Assembly: GCA_003223025.1 (NCBI GenBank)
Contig: QHXR01000024.1
Location: 146,596-210,595 of the forward strand
DNA: 64,000 nucleotides
Direction: 5' to 3'
Source: Acidobacteriota bacterium
GTDB lineage: Bacteria; Acidobacteriota; Blastocatellia; Pyrinomonadales; Pyrinomonadaceae
Shown here: piece by piece, positions 52,724 through 62,084 of the stretch
Layout: each line of letters begins with the position of its first letter
Position numbering within the stretch: the stretch's first letter is position 1
Program-made: the position numbers and the translations under genes
Notes under the pieces: model-generated
What the model was told of the DNA's origin: nothing
Databases searched by the model: none
What the model saw: the letters and a program-made list of their open reading frames with translations, nothing else

Positions 52724-52823
52724 TGGCCGGAGGAAACCGGTCAAAGGATTTCACATCAAGGCATTGCCGATGAAGATCAAAGAAGGCAGCGGATCGTCTC
52801 ATTCTCGCCTTCAGAAAAACGAC

Positions 52824-52926
52824 CTCCGGAATAACTGAAAACTGATAAGTAAAAACTGAAAACTGAAGAGTGTGGAATTGTCTTCCGTTTTCAGTTTTTA
52901 CTTATCAGTTTTCAGTTATTCCGGAG
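52824..52926. repeat. Fold-back repeat with 7-nt units, perfect 40-bp arms
   Basis: Arms 52824-52863 and 52887-52926 are perfect 40-base reverse complements; units AACTGAA AACTGAT AAGTAAA AACTGAA. It lies between the convergent LpxL-like and pta genes, ending six bases before the pta stop. Same word family as 951-1046. Confidence 0.95.
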
Positions 52927-52931
52927 AGTTC

Positions 52932-53939
52932 TTACGCGCTCGTTTTCCTCGCCTGAGATTGCACAGCCGTGATCGCGACTGCGTCGACAATATCTTCAGC
53001 CTTACATCCACGCGACAGATCATTGCACGGACGATCTAGCCCCTGAAGGATCGGGCCGATGGCGGTTCCGCCGGTGAGTCGTTCGGTGAGTTTATAGGCG
53101 ATGTTGCCGGAATTGAGATCGGGGAAGATGAGCACGTTCGCGCGACCTGCGACATTCGATCCCGGAGCTTTCGATTCAGCGACCGACTGCACTAACGCCG
53201 CGTCGGCCTGCAACTCGCCGTCGATCGCGAGATCGGGCATTCGAGCTTTCACCGTCTTCGTCGCCTCAACAACCTTGTCGATCATTTTGTGCTTCGCGCT
53301 TCCTTTGGTTGAGAACGAGAGCATCGCGACACGCGGTTCGACTTGAAGAAGCGCGCGACACGAATCCGCCGACGCGATCGCGATCTCGGCAAGCTCGCCG
53401 ATGTCAGGATCGACGACGACACCACAATCGGCGTATATCATCGCGCCTTTTGCTCCAAATTTTTTATCCGGCACGACCATCAGAAAGAAACTCGAGACGA
53501 TCTTGAATCCCTGACGGACTCCGATGCATCGGATCGCCGCGGCGACTGTATGCGCAGTCGTGTTCGTCGCACCCGCGACCGAGCCGTCAGCCTTTCCTTC
53601 CCGAACCAGCAGATTGCCGTAGTAGAGCGGGTCTTTGACGACCTGTTCGGCTTCCTCGAGCGTCTGGCCTTTTGCGCGCCGCAAATCGTAGTAGAGCGTC
53701 GCCATCCGCGCGAAGTCGGACGATTTTCGATGATCGATTATTTCGACGCCGTTCAAATTTGCGCCCGACTCGGACGCGAGCGAACGGATCTTTTCTTCCT
53801 CACCGATGACGCTGATCTTCGCGACGCGATCACGAGTGCAGATCTCCGCAGCAAGTAAAGTTCGTGCGTCGTCGCCCTCAGGAAGGATGATGTGCTGCGG
53901 GTCCGCTGCGGCTCGTGCTCGGATCTGTTCGAGGATCAT
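52932..53939 (-). CDS. pta: Phosphate acetyltransferase, short form
   Basis: 335 residues. Interconverts acetyl-CoA and acetyl phosphate. Signature stretches: [109 protein letters not shown]. The length is the class I form without the CobQ and DRTGG N-terminal domains. No ackA is adjacent. The open frame extends through an upstream fold-back repeat (giving residues rich in Phe-Trp and Lys-Thr-Asn); ATG 53939 ([13 protein letters not shown]) is the real start. Confidence 0.92.
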   Translation of the reverse strand: MILEQIRARAAADPQHIILPEGDDARTLLAAEICTRDRVAKISVIGEEEKIRSLASESGANLNGVEIIDHRKSSDFARMATLYYDLRRAKGQTLEEAEQVVKDPLYYGNLLVREGKADGSVAGATNTTAHTVAAAIRCIGVRQGFKIVSSFFLMVVPDKKFGAKGAMIYADCGVVVDPDIGELAEIAIASADSCRALLQVEPRVAMLSFSTKGSAKHKMIDKVVEATKTVKARMPDLAIDGELQADAALVQSVAESKAPGSNVAGRANVLIFPDLNSGNIAYKLTERLTGGTAIGPILQGLDRPCNDLSRGCKAEDIVDAVAITAVQSQARKTSA

Positions 53940-53940
53940 A

Positions 53941-54054
53941 TTGGTTTCGGTTTTTGGTCTTTGGTTTTTGGTCTTCGGCCTTCGGTCCGTGTACTCGATC
54001 AGGAAGCAGTAACCCGAAACCAAAGACCAAAAGCCAAAGACCGAAGACCAGACC
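53941..54054. repeat. Fold-back repeat with 7-nt units upstream of pta
   Basis: Left arm heptads TTGGTTT CGGTTTT TGGTCTT TGGTTTT TGGTCTT (from 53941) pair imperfectly with right-arm heptads such as CCAAAGACC AAAAGCC AAAGACC (about 54013-54054). It lies immediately before the pta start codon, within the likely 5' leader or promoter region. Confidence 0.88.
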
Positions 54055-54136
54055 AAATTACCATACAACGACACACCGCGAAACTTGCACAAAGCGCACG
54101 TAGTTCATAGACTCAACTCATTCAAGGACAAATACG

Positions 54137-54670
54137 ATGAGCACGCCAAAAGAGCCGAAAAACAAGATCCGCCGCAATGAAAAGCGCGAGATGCGCGGAC
54201 GAATGGGAAACTTCCTGATGTTCTTGCCGAACATGGCGAAACTGCTCGGCCGGTTATTGAAGGACGCTCGCGTTCCGACCGCGGAGAAAGCACTGTTCGT
54301 CGGAGCGATCATCTATTTCATTTCGCCTATCGATCTAATCCCCGATATGTTTCCGTTTATCGGCCAGGTTGACGACATCTACGTCATCGCACTCGTCCTG
54401 CTCCGCCTCGTGAATCGCACCGACGAACGGATCGTTCGCCAGCATTGGTCCGGAGGCGGAGACATCGTGTCGCTCGCCGATTCGATCGCGAGCATCGCTC
54501 CGATGCTGCTGCCGAAACGCGTCACGCGCATCCTTTCTTCGAAGGTCGAGCTCGCGCCGGCAGGTCAGATGCTGCGCAATATTACGGATCGCAACGGGCC
54601 GATCGTTCGTGAGATCCCGCTGGTCGAGGAAGAAGCGGCGATCGATTCAAGATCACCGATCGCGAGCTGA
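54137..54670 (+). CDS. DUF1232 (YkvA-like) membrane protein
   Basis: 177 residues. The DUF1232 core is VPTAEKALFVGAIIYFISPIDLIPDMFPFIGQVDDIYVIALVLLRLV at about 47-95, a short helical membrane-associated unit, with a basic N-terminus (KNKIRRNEKREMRGRMG). The C-terminal half is helical and polar. The family's function is unknown. It is divergent from pta, with the fold-back repeat between the two starts. Confidence 0.85.
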   Translation: MSTPKEPKNKIRRNEKREMRGRMGNFLMFLPNMAKLLGRLLKDARVPTAEKALFVGAIIYFISPIDLIPDMFPFIGQVDDIYVIALVLLRLVNRTDERIVRQHWSGGGDIVSLADSIASIAPMLLPKRVTRILSSKVELAPAGQMLRNITDRNGPIVREIPLVEEEAAIDSRSPIAS

Positions 54671-54795
54671 GCGGACTCGTATCCGGTTGACGGCAAATAT
54701 ATTCTTTTGGAGTTTTAGCCTCGTTGTCACTATATTTAGCCAAGTCCCCTATTGCAGATACGTTTTACTTTGATACGTTTAGGCCGAACTTTCGT

Positions 54796-54801
54796 TATAA
54801 T
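54796..54801 (+). promoter_or_regulatory. -10 element upstream of clpC
   Basis: A perfect TATAAT at 54796-54801 lies 28 bp before ATG 54829. The best upstream hexamer, TTGATA (54770-54775), is spaced 20 bp away, which is long, so the -35 is uncertain. Confidence 0.5.
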
Positions 54802-54828
54802 ACGCGAAAAGGTTAAGCACTGATTTAT

Positions 54829-57225
54829 ATGTTCGAACGCTATACCGAACGCTCTCGCCGCGTTATTTTTTTCGCCCGGTACGAGGCACTTCAATACGGC
54901 TCGCCGATGATCTCGCCTGAGCACATCCTGCTCGGGCTAATGCGTGAGGACAAAACGATCTCGTCAAGGTTCCTGCCGTTCAGGAACTCGCTTACGGTCG
55001 ATGCCGTCCGACGCGAAGTCGAAGAACGGATAGTACTCCGAGATCGCATTCCGCAATCAGCCGAGCTTCATCTCGCACCCGAAACGAAAAAGATCCTCTT
55101 CTATGCGAATGAGGAAAGTCGTCATCTCAAAAACCGGCACATAGGCCCGGAGCATCTGCTCCTCGGGATCGTTCGTGAGGAACGTTCGATCGCGGCCGAG
55201 ATACTGGTCCAGTTCGGTCTTCGCGTCGAAGACATTCGCGACGAGCTCGCACGCCAGAGCGGCGCGCAGACATTCGTGCCGGTCGCGGCGAAGGATAATT
55301 CGACGACGCCTAACCTGCAGGAGTTCACACGTGATCTCACTAACGACGCGGCTCAGGGAAAACTCGATCCGCTTGTCGGGCGTGAGAAAGAGATCGAAAG
55401 ACTTGTCGAGATCCTCTGTCGCCGCACAAAAAATAATCCGGTATTGATCGGCGAAGCGGGTGTCGGAAAAACGGCGATCATCGAAGGACTCGCACAACTG
55501 ATCGTTGATCGAAAAGTGCCGAGCTTTCTTGAGAACAAACGTGTCCTGTCGCTCGATCTTTCATCGATCGTCGCGGGTACGAAGTATCGCGGGCAATTCG
55601 AAGAGCGGCTTAAAAAGATCATGGCCGAGCTGAAAGAGAGCACGGACAACATCGTCTTCATCGACGAGCTGCACACGCTAGTTGGAGCCGGTTCAGCCGA
55701 GGGCACACTCGATGCGGCGAACATTCTAAAACCGGCGCTTTCGCGCGGAGAGATCCAGTGCATTGGTGCGACAACGCCAAGCGAGTTTCGTAAGTCGATC
55801 GAAAAGGATCGGGCACTCGAGCGAAGATTTCAGGCGGTTAAGGTCATGCCGCCGAGCGAAGAAGAGACGCTGACGATCATTAAAGGAATCGTTAGTCGAT
55901 ACGAAGCTTTTCATCAGATCAGATATTCGAAAGACGCGCTTGAAGCCGCGGTATTTCAATCGAGTCGTTATATTCCGGACAGATTTTTGCCCGACAAAGC
56001 GATCGATGTGCTCGATGAAGCCGGAGCTCGCGCAAAACTGCGGGCTCGAAACGAAGACGCTTCCGAACCGTCGTGGAAAGAGACGGTCGATAACTGGAAG
56101 CGAACGTCGGCTAATGAAGATCAGTTGATCTCATACGAGCTTCGGACGATCGAAGACACGTTCTTCTCGATCGAGGTAACTAAAGACGACGTCGATGAGG
56201 TCATCGCCCGATGGACAGGCGTACCCGTCTCTTCGATAAAGCTCGAAGAAGCGCAGAAACTGCTCAACATCGAGAACGAACTCCACAAGCGGATCGTTTC
56301 ACAGCGACCGGCGATCTCGGCACTCGCTCGTGCGATCCGCCGCTCGCGTGCCGGACTCAAGAATCCGAACAAACCCGTCGGCTCATTCCTTTTCCTCGGC
56401 GCGACCGGTGTCGGAAAAACCGAAGTTGCACGGACGCTTGCCGAATATCTGTTTGCATCTGAACGCGCTCTTATCCGATTCGATATGAGCGAATTTATGG
56501 AGAAGCATGCCGTCGCGAAATTTATCGGCTCGCCTCCGGGATACATCGGACACGACGCAGGCGGACAGTTGACGGAGAAACTTCGACGCTCGCCGTACTC
56601 GGTTGTTCTGTTCGATGAGGTCGAAAAAGCTCATCCCGATCTTTTCAACGTTCTGCTCCAAGTATTCGAAGATGGAATTCTGACCGATGCTCAGGGAAAC
56701 ACGGTCGATTGCAAACACGCGATCTTTATCATGACGTCGAACATCGGGGCACGGACTATCCAGAAGCGGGGAAATTTGGGTTTCCAAGCAAGCGGAGATG
56801 TATCGCGCGAAAAGATGGAAGAGCAGGTCATGTCGCAAGTCCGCTCGACCTTCGCCCCGGAGTTCATCAACCGTCTGGACGAGATCATAATTTTCGACGA
56901 GCTAACGGATGTCGATCTGACGCAGATCATCGACCTCCAGGTGAAGAATCTCAACCATATCCTCGAGAACAAATCGCTCAAGGTCCGGATGTCGGACGAG
57001 GCACGACGGTGGCTCATCGAAAAAACGTGCGCGGATCGCAGCTACGGAGCCCGACCGCTCAAGCGAGCTCTTCAGAAATATGTTGAGGACGAGCTCTCGG
57101 AAGCGCTGATCCAAGGCGATGTCTCGGAGGATAGCGAGATCGAGATCTTTTGCAGCGATGACAGGCTCTCGTTCCGGCCGGTCGCCGCGGAGAAATTGGA
57201 AGAGGAGTTTTTTCATCAGACTTGA
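54829..57225 (+). CDS. clpC: ClpC-type AAA+ unfoldase of the Clp protease
   Basis: 798 residues, cytoplasmic. Two N-domain repeats (YTERSRRVIFFARYEALQYGSPMISPEHILLGLM; IGPEHLLLGIVREERSIAA), first AAA+ module with Walker A GEAGVGKT (about 207-214) and Walker B NIVFIDELHTLVG, a short middle domain, and second AAA+ module with GATGVGKT (about 525-532), LFDEVEKAHPDLFN and the Clp_C D2 domain. Length and the short M-domain place it with ClpC rather than ClpB; the usual UVR motif in the middle is not clear. It feeds proteins to ClpP. It is followed at once by a fragment of a family A arm (57227-57241) and then a full copy. Confidence 0.9.
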   Translation: MFERYTERSRRVIFFARYEALQYGSPMISPEHILLGLMREDKTISSRFLPFRNSLTVDAVRREVEERIVLRDRIPQSAELHLAPETKKILFYANEESRHLKNRHIGPEHLLLGIVREERSIAAEILVQFGLRVEDIRDELARQSGAQTFVPVAAKDNSTTPNLQEFTRDLTNDAAQGKLDPLVGREKEIERLVEILCRRTKNNPVLIGEAGVGKTAIIEGLAQLIVDRKVPSFLENKRVLSLDLSSIVAGTKYRGQFEERLKKIMAELKESTDNIVFIDELHTLVGAGSAEGTLDAANILKPALSRGEIQCIGATTPSEFRKSIEKDRALERRFQAVKVMPPSEEETLTIIKGIVSRYEAFHQIRYSKDALEAAVFQSSRYIPDRFLPDKAIDVLDEAGARAKLRARNEDASEPSWKETVDNWKRTSANEDQLISYELRTIEDTFFSIEVTKDDVDEVIARWTGVPVSSIKLEEAQKLLNIENELHKRIVSQRPAISALARAIRRSRAGLKNPNKPVGSFLFLGATGVGKTEVARTLAEYLFASERALIRFDMSEFMEKHAVAKFIGSPPGYIGHDAGGQLTEKLRRSPYSVVLFDEVEKAHPDLFNVLLQVFEDGILTDAQGNTVDCKHAIFIMTSNIGARTIQKRGNLGFQASGDVSREKMEEQVMSQVRSTFAPEFINRLDEIIIFDELTDVDLTQIIDLQVKNLNHILENKSLKVRMSDEARRWLIEKTCADRSYGARPLKRALQKYVEDELSEALIQGDVSEDSEIEIFCSDDRLSFRPVAAEKLEEEFFHQT

Positions 57226-57265
57226 AGGCGTTCCAGTCCGTAGCTCGGCGTTGGGTGTCGCCAAC

Positions 57266-57398
57266 GGACTGGACCGCAGGCATCCCTGCCTGCTCGTCGC
57301 CGCTTCGGCCGACGTCAACCTGTCTCTCGTCGAATCCTAATCGTTCCACGCCCTCGGAGGCCTCGGCGTGCAGGCAGGGATGCCTGCGATCCAGTCGC
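57266..57398. repeat. Family A modular repeat, copy 5 (inverted internal order)
   Basis: Left arm 57266-57293 and right arm 57370-57398 pair. Inside, the hairpin around GTCGCCGCTTCGGCCGAC comes first, then the complement of the 17-mer (GTCGAATCCTAATCGTT, 57329-57345, one mismatch), then CGCCCTCGGAGGCCTCGGCG. A partial arm GCGTTCCAGTCCGT lies at 57228-57241. Confidence 0.88.
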
Positions 57399-57661
57399 AT
57401 CCGCCAATAATTTAGGGATTTCATCCATTCTCGCCTTTTCACGTTTACTACCTTCACCTGTATAATTCTGAGATTTGCCGAAAGGGCCGGAAAGCAACCA
57501 GTTATTGATTCATCGAATCATAGACTGAGTAAAAATTCCGACATTGAAAAGCCGCAAATATTTGTTTATTCTGTATTTTCGCGAATCTCAGGACACAGCG
57601 GCCTCCCAAGCTTTCCCCAGGAGCTTAAAATAATCGCTTGAGTCAGGGACGTAGTTTTTTT

Positions 57662-60600
57662 ATGCAGAGAATCACCGCATTCGGACTTGTTGTATTTAGT
57701 TTCGCCGTTTTTGCCGGCAGCGTGCTGGCCGGGACGGATAGCAATGCGAAAACAGCCTCATCAACCGCAGCCGCTCCGAAAACGCAGCAGGTCGTAGAAT
57801 CTGTCGACATTTCCGGTAACCGCCGTCTTCGCGACGAAGACTTGCTCTACTACATCAAGACCCGGCCGGGCGATGTTTATGATCCGGCTGCGTTGGAACG
57901 CGATCTGAAAGAGCTTTTGTCGCTCAATTTTTTTGATCGCGTCTACACGCGCGTCATCACGACCGACGGTGCCCGCGGCGGCGTCAACGTGATATTCGAG
58001 GTCAAAGAATTGCCGATCGTACGCGATCTTCAGTTCAGCGGTTTAAAGGCCGTTCCGGAATCTGACGTCCTCAAAGCATTCCGCGAAAAGCGCGTTGGTA
58101 TTTCTAAGGAAGCGGTTTACGATCCCGTTAAGGCACGAAACGCCACCCGCATCGTCCGCGAGCTTCTCGCGTCCAAAGGTTTTCCGAATGCGACAGTCGA
58201 GATCCACGAGGAAGAGGTATCTGCAACGTCGATCGCTCTGACGTTCGAGGTCGATCAGGGAAACAAATCGCGAATCGTCGAGATCCAGTTCGAAGGCAAC
58301 GAGCATTTCAGCGACAGCGAGCTTCGCAATTCGCTGACGCTTGTTAAGCAAACCGGAATGATCTCGCGTTTCAAAGGGTCCGACATTCTCGATCTTCAAA
58401 AGCTTCAGTACGATCTGCAAAAGAATGTCCGGTCGTACATGTTCTCGAAAGGTTATTTCCAGGCTCGGATCGGAGATCCCGTTGTCGAAGGCCTCGGATT
58501 AAAACGCACCGATTTCATTCCGTTCATTACGCTGCCGATTCCTTTCATTTCGTCAAAGGACGACACGCTCAGGATCACGATCCCGGTTACCGAAGGAAAG
58601 ATCTTCCGCGTCGGAGATCTTAAGGTCGAAGGTAACTCGATCTTTTCGGAACAGCAGATCCTCGCATACGTCGGTCTGCGGACGGGCGAAATTGCGGACG
58701 GAAAAAGACTCCAGGACGCAGTTTACGAGGACCTTAAAAACGTATACGGCCAGCAAGGATTTGTTCAATACAACGCCGAGTTCGAACCCGAGTTCAAGGA
58801 GAATCCGGCGAATCCGAACGAAGGCATCGTCGATATCAAGATCACGATCGACGAGGGCAAACAGTTCACGCTGCGACGACTCGAGTTCGTCGGTAACACT
58901 TTTACCCGTGACCGCGTCATGCGTCGCGAGTTCCTGATTAACGAAGGCGATATCTACAATTCGCGCTATCTCGAGATCTCTGTCGCACGTCTGAATCAAA
59001 CCCAGTATTTCGATCCGATCGATAAGGATCAGGATGTTGAGATCAGGACCGATGAAGAGCAGGGCGACGTCGATCTGGTCGTTAAGATCAAAGAGAAGGG
59101 CCGTCAGCAGATCTCGTTCAACGGCGGTATCTCGGGTATTGGCGGTACGTTCTTCGGGCTCGAATATTCGACCAACAACCTTGCCGGACGTGGAGAGATC
59201 CTGTCCTTCTCGGCCGGTTTGGGTAATCGCCAGCAGAGTTTTCAGTTCACCTATCAGGAACCGTATTTTAGGAATCGTCCGATCTCGGTCGGCGTCTCGC
59301 TCTTCCTCTCGCGTTACCAGTTTTTCGGCGAGGGCACGTTCCTGACACAAAATACGAATGTTCTGACCGACTTCTTTAATCCGCAAGGCACGGTCGTGAC
59401 TGACAACGCGAACTTGTTCACGCAGTCGACGTTCGGCGGAAACATATTCGGGACGGCGCCGTTGTCCGAGCTCTTCTTCAAGAAGCGCAGGTTCACCCAG
59501 TTTTCGCGATTGGGGATGAACTACCGGCTCTCGGTCACGTCGATCAAGGATCCGCCGGTCAATGAATTGGCCGATCCGACGCAGCACATCCCTGTTATTT
59601 ACGCACAGCCCGGCATTATCACGAGCCGCATTACCGGCACGTTTGTATATGACACGCGGCAGCCTCATCCGAACGGCATCGATACCTTACGCGGATCGCA
59701 GCTCGCGCTCTCGCTCGGCTTTGCCGGCTTAGGCGGCGACGTTCGCACATATCAGCCGAGCGTTACGTATTTGAGATTCATGCCGGTCCGCCGGAAAAAG
59801 TCGAAGAATCCCGAGGTCTTTGCCTTCCGTCTCCAGGGAGGAACGATCGGAGCATGGTCGATCACGGATAACGTCAAGAATGCCAACTCGATCTCGTTTG
59901 TTAGCGGAGTTCCGGCGTACGAAAGATATTTCCTCGGCAGTGAGAATGATATCCGCGGTTACGATTCGCGCTCGCTCAGTCCGATCGCGCCGTTTGACAC
60001 ATACATAACGGCGCGCAACGTAACTGTTTCGTCGGCCATATCCGGACCGTCTGTTCCGCCGCCTTTCATGTCTCAGCGGACGCGGGATGAGATCGCGTCG
60101 CTCGGCACCCTAACGGGTGCGAACGGGCCTAACGCGGCGCTGCTGAGTAAGAATTACAGGTTTATCGGCGGTGATACTCAGCTTCTTGGAAACTTCGAGT
60201 ATCGTATTCCGCTATTCGGCCCGGCGACGCTCGCTGCGTTTGCCGACATCGGAAGCGTTTTCAATCTTCACAGCGCCGGTACTCAGGTCATCAACAGCGA
60301 ATTCTTGCCTGACGATACATTTATCGGAGCCGGCAGGCTTTCGCAGTTGGTCCTTACGAATAATCCGCTTATCGATACACGACTCAGCTCGTTTATCCCC
60401 GGATTGATGTACCACACTCCGAGCGACACGATCCTCAGCGCGAATGCCTTTCCTGACCGCTGCAACATCCTCGGCGGACTGTGCCCGTTCGTGCAGCTTC
60501 CTAGCGGTGTGACGCCGGTTTATATTCGCGGTGAGGTTCAGCAGAATTCGCTGCTGCGTGTGAGCGATGCTTCGTTCGATAAGTTTGGAGATTTCAGATC

Positions 60601-60769
60601 GACGATCGGACTCGAGCTCCGCGTGCAGGTTCCCGTCGTAAATGTTCCGTTCCGTCTCATCTACTACTACAACCCGAATGCCGTCATCGGATTTAACGAA
60701 GAAGTCCCCGGAATTTTCCTTCCCGGAAAACGCAGCGGCTTCAAATTCACTGTAGGCAGGACGTTCTAG
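57662..60769 (+). CDS. bamA: BamA outer-membrane protein assembly factor
   Basis: 1035 residues. Signal peptide (MQRITAFGLVVFSFAVFAGSVLAG), five POTRA domains from about 45 to 470 (VDISGNRRLRDEDLLYYIKTRPGDVYD; FSGLKAVPESDVLKAFREKRVG; IQFEGNEHFSDSELRNSL; LKVEGNSIFSEQQILAYVGLRTGE; LEFVGNTFTRDRVMRREFLINEGD) and a C-terminal 16-strand barrel ending KRSGFKFTVGRTF, with the C-terminal phenylalanine typical of BAM substrates. It inserts beta barrels in the outer membrane. It is longer than E. coli BamA (about 810) because of barrel loops. TTG 57638 is an alternative start; ATG 57662 gives a clean signal peptide. A palindrome TGATTCatcGAATCA lies upstream at 57506-57520. Confidence 0.95.
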   Translation: MQRITAFGLVVFSFAVFAGSVLAGTDSNAKTASSTAAAPKTQQVVESVDISGNRRLRDEDLLYYIKTRPGDVYDPAALERDLKELLSLNFFDRVYTRVITTDGARGGVNVIFEVKELPIVRDLQFSGLKAVPESDVLKAFREKRVGISKEAVYDPVKARNATRIVRELLASKGFPNATVEIHEEEVSATSIALTFEVDQGNKSRIVEIQFEGNEHFSDSELRNSLTLVKQTGMISRFKGSDILDLQKLQYDLQKNVRSYMFSKGYFQARIGDPVVEGLGLKRTDFIPFITLPIPFISSKDDTLRITIPVTEGKIFRVGDLKVEGNSIFSEQQILAYVGLRTGEIADGKRLQDAVYEDLKNVYGQQGFVQYNAEFEPEFKENPANPNEGIVDIKITIDEGKQFTLRRLEFVGNTFTRDRVMRREFLINEGDIYNSRYLEISVARLNQTQYFDPIDKDQDVEIRTDEEQGDVDLVVKIKEKGRQQISFNGGISGIGGTFFGLEYSTNNLAGRGEILSFSAGLGNRQQSFQFTYQEPYFRNRPISVGVSLFLSRYQFFGEGTFLTQNTNVLTDFFNPQGTVVTDNANLFTQSTFGGNIFGTAPLSELFFKKRRFTQFSRLGMNYRLSVTSIKDPPVNELADPTQHIPVIYAQPGIITSRITGTFVYDTRQPHPNGIDTLRGSQLALSLGFAGLGGDVRTYQPSVTYLRFMPVRRKKSKNPEVFAFRLQGGTIGAWSITDNVKNANSISFVSGVPAYERYFLGSENDIRGYDSRSLSPIAPFDTYITARNVTVSSAISGPSVPPPFMSQRTRDEIASLGTLTGANGPNAALLSKNYRFIGGDTQLLGNFEYRIPLFGPATLAAFADIGSVFNLHSAGTQVINSEFLPDDTFIGAGRLSQLVLTNNPLIDTRLSSFIPGLMYHTPSDTILSANAFPDRCNILGGLCPFVQLPSGVTPVYIRGEVQQNSLLRVSDASFDKFGDFRSTIGLELRVQVPVVNVPFRLIYYYNPNAVIGFNEEVPGIFLPGKRSGFKFTVGRTF

Positions 60770-60933
60770 GGAAGTTAGATCGAGGAAATTGACAGTCACG
60801 AACCGATTAATTACTATTGTTTTTCTTTTCCACCCCTGCGGTCGCAGGCAACAGTTTAAGAGAAAATAGTTTCAAAGAGTATAGTCAGAACGATTCCATC
60901 AGGTTCACAAGTTTTAAGGAGCACTAGATTAAG

Positions 60934-61545
60934 ATGAAAAGATTCAGTTTCATTGCCGTTAGTTTTATTTTCGCGGCAATAACAGCGGTTTCAGCCTTTG
61001 GGCAGACCGCTGCTCAACCGTCCGCGCCGTTCAAAATGGCGGTTATCAATACCGAAGCTTTCGATGGTACAGACGGCATTACCCGTTATGCGACGGCGAT
61101 GAATGCTCTGGAGGCCTAATTCAAACCGCTCGAAACCGAGATCACGGGAATGGTCACCAAATACAACGCTCTCGGCGTCGAGATCAAAAAGCTTCAGGAC
61201 CAGGCTGCTGCCGGCACCGTCCCGATCGATCAGAAAACTGCGCAGGCGAAGGTCGAGGAGTATCAGGTTCTCGAGACGAACATCAAGCGAAAGCAGGAAG
61301 ATGCGAAGGCTCGTGCTGCTCGACGTGAGCCGCAGGTCATGGGTCCGATCAGGGCCGAGATCGGCAAAGCGCTTCAGGATTTTGCGAACCAGAAAGGCAT
61401 CGCCCTGATCCTCGATGCGGCGAAGCTCGATAATGCGGGTTTGATCCTGGCTTTTGATGCGGCGAAGGTCGACGTGACGAAAGACTTCATCACGTTCTTT
61501 AACGCTCGTCCGGCGACGACGGCGACAACGACCACACCCCGTTAA
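60934..61545 (+). pseudogene. OmpH/Skp-like chaperone interrupted by an in-frame stop
   Basis: Frame 1 reads a signal peptide (RFSFIAVSFIFAAITAVSAFGQ), FKMAVINTEAFDGTDG and AMNALEA, then TAA at 61117-61119, then continues in the same frame FKPLETEITGMVTKYNALGVEIKKL... to GIALILDAAKLDN...KDFITFFNARP and a normal stop at 61545. The intact paralogue at 6025-6564 has LEAEFKPKRDEI, so the TAA replaces the GAA Glu codon at this spot: a single G-to-T change. Without it the protein would be 203 residues. The locus (bamA-ompH-fabZ-lpxA) is the expected place for skp. Either a real nonsense mutation or a sequence error; an internal ATG (61150) might give a truncated, unexported product. AAGGAG at 60916-60921 precedes the start. 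Confidence 0.88.
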
Positions 61546-61566
61546 GTTTTTATTGTTTTTCTATTC

Positions 61567-61609
61567 AGTCAGCAGCCGGTTGAAGTAAGTCTTCTGCTGG
61601 CTGCTGACT
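61567..61609 (+). terminator. Hairpin between ompH remnant and fabZ
   Basis: AGTCAGCAGCCGG (61567-61579) pairs with CTGGCTGCTGACT (61597-61609), followed by a short TT. It may attenuate readthrough from bamA-ompH into fabZ-lpxA. Confidence 0.6.
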
Positions 61610-61619
61610 TTTGGTATAT

Positions 61620-62084
61620 ATGAGTGGGCCGATGACCATCTACGATTCCCGAGCTATCCAGGAGATCCTTCCGCATCGCTACCCGTTCCTTCTCGTCGAC
61701 AAGATAATCGAGCTCGAACCGCGTGTTCGGATTGTCGGTGTGAAGCAGGTGACGATCAACGAGCATTTTTTCGCAGGCCATTTTCCGGAAGCTCCCGTGA
61801 TGCCGGGTGTCTTGCAGATCGAGGCGCTCGCGCAAGTTGGAGCGATCCTCGCTCTCCGCGAGTTTGAAAATCGCGACGAAAAGATCCCATTCTTTAGCGG
61901 AATTGAAAACGCTCGGTTTCGCAGACCGGTTGTTCCGGGTGACACGCTGGTGCTCGAAGTGACGGCGCTTCGGATCGGCAGTCGTGTTCAAAAAATGCGC
62001 GGCGTTGCGACCGTAGATGGAAATGTAACTGCAGAGGCTGAGATCATGAGCGTCATCGCCGATCGGCCAAAGGAGAACAGATGA
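61620..62084 (+). CDS. fabZ: 3-hydroxyacyl-ACP dehydratase
   Basis: 154 residues. Dehydrates 3-hydroxyacyl-ACP in fatty acid synthesis; genes for lipid A use the same precursor. A hot-dog fold with catalytic H54 (HFFAGHFPEAPVMPG) and E68 (GVLQIEALAQ); conserved ILPHRYPFLLVDKI at the start and GDTLVLEV later. ATG 61620 is chosen; 61632 is also possible, and an upstream TTG at 61611 is less likely. Its stop overlaps the start of the next gene (ATGA), so they are coupled. Confidence 0.94.
   Translation: MSGPMTIYDSRAIQEILPHRYPFLLVDKIIELEPRVRIVGVKQVTINEHFFAGHFPEAPVMPGVLQIEALAQVGAILALREFENRDEKIPFFSGIENARFRRPVVPGDTLVLEVTALRIGSRVQKMRGVATVDGNVTAEAEIMSVIADRPKENR

Noticed and set aside
53940..54092. 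Upstream extension of the pta frame encoding a Phe/Trp-rich then Lys/Thr-rich peptide
   Set aside because: It is translation of the fold-back heptamer element; family N-terminus starts at 53939.
57227..57241. Direct continuation of ClpC past its stop
   Set aside because: The sequence is a stray family A arm fragment; the ClpC C-terminus is complete at 57225.
58553..59668. Long open frame on the minus strand inside bamA (371 codons)
   Set aside because: It is a shadow of the bamA coding frame: composition is charge-rich and low-complexity, no domain is recognisable, and the plus strand has a complete BamA.
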